Source: an uncultured Bryobacterales bacterium (lineage in GTDB: Bacteria > Acidobacteriota > Terriglobia > Bryobacterales > Bryobacteraceae). Taken from it: a stretch of DNA of 29,869 bases. Position 1 is the first letter of the stretch. Every line of letters starts with the position of its first letter. The notes beneath the pieces were generated by a model, which was not told the origin of the DNA, ran no database searches, and saw only the letters and a list, made by a program, of their open reading frames with translations. Position numbers and translations under genes: made by a program. The stretch spans positions 1-29,869 of the forward strand of contig CALGAR010000021.1 in assembly GCA_937959285.1 (NCBI GenBank), written 5' to 3'. This document shows, piece after piece, positions 1 to 5,573 of the stretch.

Positions 1-264
1 CCGCCGCCCCGCAGGTCGTGAGAACCCCGCGCACCCGTCGTACGGCACCGCATCGCCGAGCGCGAACATTTGGGACACCCGACCGGCCGTGCCGGCCGGA
101 TGTCCGCCTCGACCGGTCAGGGTGATTACGGGATGGCTCGCCACGATGGCGGACGAAGGGGGATGGCCGTATCCGGCAACCGGCGTTGGATCCGCCTTCC
201 TTGCGGGCATAGCTGTGCGAGACTGTGCCTGGCACACCCCGACTTTCGTCGCCCGGGAGCCCCC
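1..264. other. Non-coding, very G+C-rich upstream region of actinobacterial type
   Basis: This stretch precedes the XRE regulator and shares its very high G+C. The open frame can be extended upstream from base 265 to base 70, but the extension reads as low-quality sequence without a family resemblance, so I treat it as leader and promoter. A GGCCG/CGGCC inverted repeat lies near 80-97. No clear promoter hexamers could be assigned. Confidence 0.4.
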
Positions 265-1275
265 ATGCCATCAGCCCACCCCGAAGACGACCTATCGGAC
301 GGCAACGTGTACGAACGCGCAGGCGGCCCCACGATGGCGCGCATGCTGCTCGGCAGGCGGCTGCGCGAGCTGCGGGAGGGTGCCGGCATCGAGCGGCAGG
401 CGGCGGGGGACGCGATCCGGGCCTCCGCGGCGAAGATCCGGCGCCTGGAGAACGGCTCGTCGAGCGTCAAACGCCGCGACGTCGCGGACCTGCTCACCCT
501 GTACGGCGTGACCGACCCGGCCGACCGGGACGTGCTGCTCGCCCTCGTCGACCAGGCCAACGCGCCGGGCTGGTGGCACGAGTACGCCGACCTGGTGAGC
601 CCCTGGTTCGAGACGTTCCTCGGCCTGGAGCAGAGCGCGAGCGTCATCCGCACCTGGGAGCTGCAGTTCGTGCCCGGCCTGCTGCAGACCCCCGACTACG
701 CCCGGGTCGTCATCGCCCACCGGCTGCCCGGCATCCGGGCCGACGAGATCGAGCGCCGGGTCGCGCTGCGCATGCGCCGCCAGCACATCCTCACCGCCCC
801 CGACCCGGTGAAGCTGTGGGCGGTGATCGACGAGGGCGCGCTGCGGCGCCGGATCGGCGGCGGGAACGTGATGCGCGCGCAGCTCACCCACCTGCTGGAG
901 ACGGCCGAGCTGCCCAACGTCACCATCCAGGTGATGCCGCTGGAGGGGCCGTACCACCCGGGCGCGCGGCGGCCCGTCACGATGCTGCGCTCCGCCGCCG
1001 ACATCGTGCCGGACGTGGTCTACTGCGAGCACCTCTCCGCCGGCCGGTTCTACGACAAGCCCGCCGACACCACCCGCTTCTTCGACCTGCTCAACTGGCT
1101 GAGCGTGCACGCGCCGCCGCCGAAGGAGACCCCGGGCATCCTGCGCCGCCTCCTCGACGACCTCGACGCCGAGGGCGTCTCCCGGCTGCGCCAGGTGATC
1201 GCTGAGGGAGGATTCCGGCGGATCCGCCGCGCCGCCGACACACCATTCCACATGGTGCTGGAAGCGCGGCGCTGA
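265..1275 (+). CDS. Helix-turn-helix XRE-family regulator with C-terminal DUF5753
   Basis: This is a DNA-binding transcriptional regulator of the actinomycete XRE/DUF5753 family (336 residues). I chose the ATG at 265 because GGAG lies six bases upstream and because family members begin with a short tail before the helix-turn-helix. The HTH follows the MARMLLGRRLRELRE stretch (residues ~29-85). The DUF5753 part begins at APGWWHEYADL and contains the family's signature stretch ELQFVPGLLQTPDYARVV. Family members are often followed by a small DUF397 gene and act in development or secondary metabolism; here none follows, because the sequence changes character within ~25 bases of the stop. Nearly every codon ends in G or C, unlike all genes downstream. 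The family call is firm; its belonging to the same chromosome as the rest is doubtful. Confidence 0.88.
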   Translation: MPSAHPEDDLSDGNVYERAGGPTMARMLLGRRLRELREGAGIERQAAGDAIRASAAKIRRLENGSSSVKRRDVADLLTLYGVTDPADRDVLLALVDQANAPGWWHEYADLVSPWFETFLGLEQSASVIRTWELQFVPGLLQTPDYARVVIAHRLPGIRADEIERRVALRMRRQHILTAPDPVKLWAVIDEGALRRRIGGGNVMRAQLTHLLETAELPNVTIQVMPLEGPYHPGARRPVTMLRSAADIVPDVVYCEHLSAGRFYDKPADTTRFFDLLNWLSVHAPPPKETPGILRRLLDDLDAEGVSRLRQVIAEGGFRRIRRAADTPFHMVLEARR

Positions 1276-1301
1276 AGGGTTTGTAAAATCTCTAAGCCAG
1301 C
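1276..1301. other. Compositional junction between actinobacterial and acidobacterial sequence
   Basis: The very G+C-rich sequence stops right after the TGA at 1273-1275 and is followed by a short A/T-rich stretch (for example TTTGTAAAATCTCTAA at 1280-1295). From there on, codon use and gene content are of a different type. No direct repeat, tRNA end, integrase or insertion-sequence end is visible at the boundary, which favours a joining artefact or an illegitimate recombination point. Confidence 0.6.
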
Positions 1302-1805
1302 CTAATTGCGGGCGCCGACGCCTTCCGTCCGTCCAGCCAGCGGCTTGACCACCGAGCCGCCGCATACGCCTACGCCGATGTTGAGCAGCGCGTTCAGAAA
1401 GTTGTAGAGAACGGCGTACACCATCTGCTCTGTGACGGGCTGCTTCCCAGGCAGGCGGAATGTGACAGGCAACTCCTTGGCGATCTGGAGCCGGATGGAG
1501 TGCGGGAGCGGACGCCCCCCGCGATCGCGCAGATTTCCCAGGGACATCGGCGTCTGCAAAACGGCGCCGGTGTATCCGTCGACGTAGAACTGACACCGGG
1601 AGAACCAGCCCAGATTGCCCGGATCCGCCGCGTCGAAGAGCAGAAGCGGCGCCTGGCGATCCCGTGCATTCAGTTCAAGGACAACGCCCCTCTTCGCGTC
1701 GTCGAGCCGGTAATCAAAGCCGGCCTGCTTGACAATGTTCCCGACGAAATCGAGATCCAATTCGAGCAGTAGAAACCGGTGCTCACCCGCCTGAAGAACT
1801 TGCAT
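1302..1805 (-). CDS. Uncharacterised protein, 167 residues
   Basis: I do not recognise this family. The protein is soluble-looking, with no signal peptide. The N-terminal half alternates hydrophobic and acidic residues (FLLLELDLDFVGNIV), followed by a likely beta-rich middle (FYVDGYTGAVLQTP) and a hydrophobic C-terminal segment (VYAVLYNFLNALLNIGVGV). The start at 1805 has no convincing ribosome-binding site. It reads convincingly as protein, better than the 90-codon frame on the other strand at 1500-1772. Its C-terminus lies within ~27 bases of the compositional junction, so the end of the gene might have been altered by whatever made the junction. Confidence 0.5.
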   Translation of the reverse strand: MQVLQAGEHRFLLLELDLDFVGNIVKQAGFDYRLDDAKRGVVLELNARDRQAPLLLFDAADPGNLGWFSRCQFYVDGYTGAVLQTPMSLGNLRDRGGRPLPHSIRLQIAKELPVTFRLPGKQPVTEQMVYAVLYNFLNALLNIGVGVCGGSVVKPLAGRTEGVGARN

Positions 1806-1869
1806 TCATTCATAGTTTACAAAGGATTGAGGCCAAAGCGCGGGAGAAATTCAGGACTTCCGTGACATA

Positions 1870-2445
1870 TCAGGCAACCCTGGACGGAGGCTGGTGCGCC
1901 GTTAGGGCCGTGGCGTACGCCTGAAACGTGTCGTGGTCGAAAAGAACAAAAATGACCTCGTCGATGATCGTCTTGTCCTGGTTCGCTTCCAGGTACTCCG
2001 AGACCGCTTCGATCGCAACGGCCGCCGCTTCGTTCACGGGGTAGCCGTAAGCCCCGGTACTGATGGAAGGGAAACTGATGGTCCGGACAGCGCGCTCGTC
2101 CGCCATGTGGAGGGCGTTCCGATAGCAGGAGGCCAGTTTTTCCCGCTCCTGATGTCCGCCGCCCCTCCAAATAGGCCCCACTGCGTGGAAGACAAACTTC
2201 GCAGGAAGATTTCCTGCTCCGGTCGCAATCACCTGCCCCGCGGGAAGGCCTCCGGACGGGCGGATGACGTCGAGCTCCCGCATGATGAAAGGGCCGCCAG
2301 CCCGGTGGATCGCGCCGTCGACGCCTCCCCCGCCTCGCAACTGCGAGTTGGCGGCATTCACGATTGCGTCTGCGCGGACCTTCGTAATGTCACCGACAAG
2401 AAGTCGAACTGCCGACCGACCGATCTGCCGAGACGCCGTCTCCAT
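1870..2445 (-). CDS. Macro-domain protein (ADP-ribose/O-acetyl-ADP-ribose binding, YmdB-like)
   Basis: This is a single macro domain of 191 residues, the usual size for bacterial YmdB/MacroD-type ADP-ribosyl hydrolases or O-acetyl-ADP-ribose deacetylases, which act in the cytoplasm on ADP-ribose derivatives. Diagnostic motifs are GDIT (18-21), NAAN (30-33), the glycine-rich loop GGGGVDGAIH (38-47), FHAVGPIW (86-93) and the phosphate loop SISTGAYGYP (127-136). I chose the ATG at 2445 because AAGGAGGAG sits just upstream; an in-frame start 26 codons earlier lacks support. It is divergent from the S1/P1 nuclease, with ~110 bases between them. Macro domains can be part of defence or DNA-damage pathways, but nothing here shows that. 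Confidence 0.93.
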   Translation of the reverse strand: METASRQIGRSAVRLLVGDITKVRADAIVNAANSQLRGGGGVDGAIHRAGGPFIMRELDVIRPSGGLPAGQVIATGAGNLPAKFVFHAVGPIWRGGGHQEREKLASCYRNALHMADERAVRTISFPSISTGAYGYPVNEAAAVAIEAVSEYLEANQDKTIIDEVIFVLFDHDTFQAYATALTAHQPPSRVA

Positions 2446-2559
2446 GAAGCACTCCTCCTTGTCTAGACTCTCCCTGTCCAACGAATTGCTCACACGACTG
2501 TAGTTTACTCCGCTCCGGGGCATGCGCTGCCCGAATTGCTAACCTGAAAGATTCATCGC

Positions 2560-3351
2560 ATGCTGAAACGCCCGACTTCGTGCCTGATCCTGCTACTACA
2601 TTTGGCGAATTTGCCGGCGCTCCCGTGGGGCGACGACGGACACAGGCTCATCGCCCGCATTGCCGAAGCTCACTTGTCACCGAAAGCGCGCGCCGAAATT
2701 TCGAAGATTCTCGGCCCGGGCGCGAGCATGGCCTCTGTTGCATCCTGGGCCGACGACGTGCGTGCGAGCCGGCGGCATACGGCTGTATGGCATTACATCA
2801 ATATCCCGATCGATGCGCCCCGGTCCGAGGTCATGAAATATTGCCCGCCCGGAGGATGCGTCGTCGAGAAAGTTCGTGAACTGGCGGAGGGCTTGAAGCA
2901 GAACCGCTTTACTGGCGTGGAGCGCCAGGAAGCTTTGAAGTTCCTGATTCACCTTGTGGGGGACCTGCATCAGCCGCTGCATTGCGGGGACAAGCAGGAT
3001 CGCGGCGGCAACAGCTTGAAAATCATTTACTTCGGAAAGACTTCGAACCTGCACGCAATTTGGGACACGGATATCCTCCAACGCATGATGGACCGGGAAG
3101 AGGAGTTTGCGCGGCAGTTGAATGACGACATCAGCGCCTCGCAACGCAAGCGGTGGGCTCAGGGCAGCATTGAGGATTGGGCGTGGGAGGCCAAGGATCT
3201 TTCACGCAGAGTCGCCTACGGAAATTTGCCGGCAAAACGACCGTTCCGGCTCTCGGAGGACTACCAGCGGCGGGCAGAGCGAGTCGTGCGCCTGCAACTA
3301 TCTCGCGCCGGCATCCGCCTAGCCCGGATCCTCAACCAAACCTGGCGGTGA
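2560..3351 (+). CDS. Secreted S1/P1-type zinc-dependent nuclease
   Basis: This is a 263-residue member of the S1/P1 nuclease family, which degrades single-stranded RNA and DNA using three zinc ions and is exported. Residues 1-22 form a signal peptide, and cleavage would leave Trp23 as the new N-terminus, as the family needs because the terminal Trp binds zinc. The other ligands fall in the expected spacing: His28, Asp65 or Asp66, His78, His131, Asp135, His141 (HLVGDLHQPLH), then His165 and Asp169 (LHAIWD), with a GGN following the His141 loop. All nine ligand positions look present, so it should be active. It converges with the CRISPR operon, 42 bases apart. Its role is probably nutrient phosphate or nucleotide scavenging. 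Confidence 0.93.
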   Translation: MLKRPTSCLILLLHLANLPALPWGDDGHRLIARIAEAHLSPKARAEISKILGPGASMASVASWADDVRASRRHTAVWHYINIPIDAPRSEVMKYCPPGGCVVEKVRELAEGLKQNRFTGVERQEALKFLIHLVGDLHQPLHCGDKQDRGGNSLKIIYFGKTSNLHAIWDTDILQRMMDREEEFARQLNDDISASQRKRWAQGSIEDWAWEAKDLSRRVAYGNLPAKRPFRLSEDYQRRAERVVRLQLSRAGIRLARILNQTWR

Positions 3352-3393
3352 TCGTCGGTGTGCGCTCTAGGCGGAAACAGACCTTAATTTCGA

Positions 3394-4272
3394 CTACCCG
3401 CTGTTTGATGGGACCCGCCAGATGCCGTCCTCGCAGATCTCCCAATCCGCTCCTCGTCGGTCGTCGTCGCGAACTCTGGAACCTGGGGTCCAAAGAGGCG
3501 TTTCAGAAAGCTGACAGAACGAGTCGCGTCTTGTGCGGTCCCAGCCAGCCAGAAGCTCAAGGCTTCCTACAATTTGCCGGCTGCCGGCGTGCGCGTGGGC
3601 AAGGAGAAGGAGTTGGTGACTTTGAACAATTGGGGCCTCGGCGTTCAGGTTGACCGGTGCACCAAAGAGATCCGAAGCGGGCGTGCATTGTTCGACGCGC
3701 CGCACGCGCCCTAGCCCATAGCGCGTGTCGCCGCCCAGAAAGAGAGCATTGGGTATCTGTAGTTCGGGGAGGTCCCCTCTGACGAATACGTATCCCACGT
3801 AAGCGACTGGCAGCCCGGTACCCCGCCACGACGGTAAAACACACTCAGTTTCCCGGAGACTTCCCTCTTCAGCGCTATCGGAATCGGGGTCAATTGCAGT
3901 AGCCGGGCGAGCGTCTAGCAACCGCATGCGCATCTCACGGTCGAAACGGTCGCCGTTGCCGTCCTGTCGGTCCTCCCGCCGCCAGACCAAGCCGCGAGAT
4001 TCATATCGCGGAAGCCAAGCCCGCCAGCGCTCCCCATCCGGCTCAGCCGGATACAGATATGTGAAGCGCGCGTTCTCACGTAGGGTGCGGCCTTCAGATT
4101 CGTAATCCGGAAAACCACTAGCCTTGTGCCGCGCCAGCTCGGCTGTCAGGGCGCCCCAAATCACACGGGCTGGCACGTAGAGGCGACAACGATTCAGGCT
4201 CCCTGCGGGCAGCGTGCCCACGAACAGGGGAGACTCGAGCCGCCACGTCCAACGAAAGAGCCTCCAACTCAC
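3394..4272 (-). CDS. cmr3: RAMP (Cas5-like) CRISPR effector subunit, Cmr3-like
   Basis: This is the last gene of the type III effector operon (292 residues). It opens with a beta-strand and SPLFVGTLPAGS, then YVPARVIWGALTAELARH, the pattern of a RAMP whose first helix follows a P..WGA turn. It later has TAIDPDSDSAEEGSLRE and ends its ferredoxin-like core with the glycine-rich loop FLGGDTRYGLGRVR, typical of Cas5/Cmr3 proteins that hold the crRNA 5' handle. The start is a GTG whose GTGA overlaps the cmr5 stop. By elimination (the operon also has Cmr1, Cmr4 and Cmr6), this is the Cmr3 slot. It is shorter than many Cmr3 proteins, and a Csx10-like label is the main alternative. Confidence 0.75.
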   Translation of the reverse strand: MSWRLFRWTWRLESPLFVGTLPAGSLNRCRLYVPARVIWGALTAELARHKASGFPDYESEGRTLRENARFTYLYPAEPDGERWRAWLPRYESRGLVWRREDRQDGNGDRFDREMRMRLLDARPATAIDPDSDSAEEGSLRETECVLPSWRGTGLPVAYVGYVFVRGDLPELQIPNALFLGGDTRYGLGRVRRVEQCTPASDLFGAPVNLNAEAPIVQSHQLLLLAHAHAGSRQIVGSLELLAGWDRTRRDSFCQLSETPLWTPGSRVRDDDRRGADWEICEDGIWRVPSNSG

Positions 4273-4613
4273 TGCGCCTTCGCCCCCTTGGCGTGATAGC
4301 GGCCGTAGATAAGTGCTTGACGAAGCAGATCCCGTGCAAAAAGCAATTGATCGAGATCCCCGGCAAGTGCTTGGAGGGCAGTGAATATTTCGCCATCCCC
4401 GAGCAGGGGCGACTCTGCGGGAACCTTTCGGAGGAAGCCGGCAAGCTCGGCGCTCACTTGACTTCCAGCATCCTGTGTATGAAGAAAGAGGAAACAGGCG
4501 TATGTGCCTTGCTCCTCGAGCACGCCCAACGCCCTGGTCAGCGTCTTGTCATCCTTGTCAAGCCGGGCTAGCTCCCGGCCCAGCTTCGCGCACTCAACGT
4601 CCAGGTTCTGCAT
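4269..4613 (-). CDS. cmr5: Type III CRISPR effector small subunit Cmr5
   Basis: This is an all-helical 114-residue protein matching Cmr5, the small subunit that lines the target-RNA groove of the Cmr complex. Family-like stretches are ALGVLEEQGTYACFLFL near the N-terminus and LLRQALIYGRYHAKGAK at the C-terminus. I chose the ATG at 4611-4613. It has a GGGGGG ribosome-binding site, and its first base overlaps a TGA stop (TGATG) that ends the frame carrying the displaced C-terminus of Cmr4. A longer open frame (to 4727) exists but would run through that Cmr4 C-terminal coding sequence in another frame. Its stop overlaps the GTG of the cmr3-like gene. Confidence 0.85.
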   Translation of the reverse strand: MQNLDVECAKLGRELARLDKDDKTLTRALGVLEEQGTYACFLFLHTQDAGSQVSAELAGFLRKVPAESPLLGDGEIFTALQALAGDLDQLLFARDLLRQALIYGRYHAKGAKAQ

Positions 4614-4843
4614 CAAGCGCCCCCCGTCACGTTTTCCGAAGCGGAAGTCTGTTTTTGAACCTGTTTCGCCGAAAGCACGCGGAGACGCCCCATTCCGCGA
4701 GTACCCATTCCGCCGATTCCGAGACACTCCAAATAGGGACGTGCTTTTTCCAACACTTGGAAAACACTAGCTATGTTCGTTACAGCACGAACTGCGGCAT
4801 CTGCCACTTTGAAGTGTGCTGGTTCTTGCAGATCACGTCCCAC
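4613..4843 (-). other. Out-of-frame C-terminal part of Cmr4
   Basis: In this frame the sequence reads ...VFQVLEKARPYLECLGIGG then MGTRGMGRLRVL, which is what a Cmr4 C-terminus should look like: a helix, then a strand and a GG.GT.G.G loop. The frame ends in a TGA that overlaps the cmr5 ATG, as expected for the true end of cmr4 in such a tight operon. Moving from the cmr4 frame to this one needs a -1 shift, i.e. one base missing, somewhere between about 4780 and 4830. Joined, the protein would be about 319 residues, close to the family's length. The ATG at 4841-4843 is not taken as a real start. Confidence 0.75.
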
Positions 4844-5571
4844 AGGAGCACCGTGGAGCGAGGCAGAGCTTCGTAGGTAAACAGTGCGCCGTCCTCGGCT
4901 GCTCCAGTCTCTGGATTAATGGACACGGAGGTACGTACTTCGAGATTGCTGTTGACGACGTGGGAGAAGAGTTTGTCGGATACTACAGCCAAGTGTTGAC
5001 AGATGAACTTAGAAATTTCAAGTTTGGCCAAATGCCGTCCTGGATCCTGATCCGTGGGATAGTTTCTAACCGGCAACAGCAACCACCCCAAATTCAATGG
5101 CCCCCCATCCGCAGCGCGGTATACTACCTCCTCATCCACGTCCGGCAACTCGATAGACACGAGCCGCATCGCTCCTGGGCAGGTGATCCAAACGGGTCCT
5201 TCACGTGTCGCAACGGGAAAGAGCAGTATGTGAGCGTCGCTGAACGCAGCCAGCCCGGCGAAACCGCCGCCCGTGCTTCGAGCGAAACCAAACACGGTAC
5301 AAATGGAGCAATCGGGCTCTCCGCAATGCCCGCCTTTGCCTTGTTTGTTTGGCTGTCCCTGGCCGGCGCAATCGGGGTACTTGTTGTAGGCCATCGCGGC
5401 GTAGGCTCGGTAGACCCCAGCCAAGCTCGATCCCGGAATCTTCGGTACCCGCGTCACCGGATCCCGGACGATTGATTGATCCACGCGCCCTAACCGCGCG
5501 CCGCCGGTGCCAACGTGAATCGGATCTACTGCCATCCCTACGACGTCGTATCGCTCGAAACTCGCCCCCAT
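4780..5571 (-). CDS. cmr4: Type III CRISPR backbone RNase Cmr4, C-terminus lost by frameshift
   Basis: Cmr4 forms the helical backbone of the complex and cuts bound target RNA every six bases. The N-terminus reads PIHVGTGGARLGRVDQSIVR then IPGSSLAGVYRAY; His19 and Asp31 (numbered from the ATG at 5571) match the conserved His and catalytic Asp of known Cmr4 proteins. SDKLFSHVVNSNLEVRTSV and GALFTYEALPRSTVL follow the family plan. The ATG at 5571 has GGAGG seven bases upstream and lies two bases after the cas10 stop; an in-frame TTG at 5577 is less likely. The frame ends at a TAA at 4780-4782 after 263 residues, before the obligatory glycine-rich loop, which lies in the next frame (see the next entry). 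Confidence 0.88.
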   Translation of the reverse strand: MGASFERYDVVGMAVDPIHVGTGGARLGRVDQSIVRDPVTRVPKIPGSSLAGVYRAYAAMAYNKYPDCAGQGQPNKQGKGGHCGEPDCSICTVFGFARSTGGGFAGLAAFSDAHILLFPVATREGPVWITCPGAMRLVSIELPDVDEEVVYRAADGGPLNLGWLLLPVRNYPTDQDPGRHLAKLEISKFICQHLAVVSDKLFSHVVNSNLEVRTSVSINPETGAAEDGALFTYEALPRSTVLLWDVICKNQHTSKWQMPQFVL

Positions 5572-5573
5572 GC

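Noticed and set aside
292..1596. 434-codon minus-strand frame over the XRE gene
   Set aside because: High-G+C shadow frame with repetitive Arg/Gly/Ala/Val content. It also spans the compositional junction, so it cannot be an ancestral gene.
4780..5571. Alternative reading of this gene as a type III-A/III-D Csm3
   Set aside because: The GRVDQSIVR stretch and companion genes Cmr1, Cmr5 and Cmr6 fit Cmr4; Csm3 would normally come with Csm2, Csm4 and Csm5.
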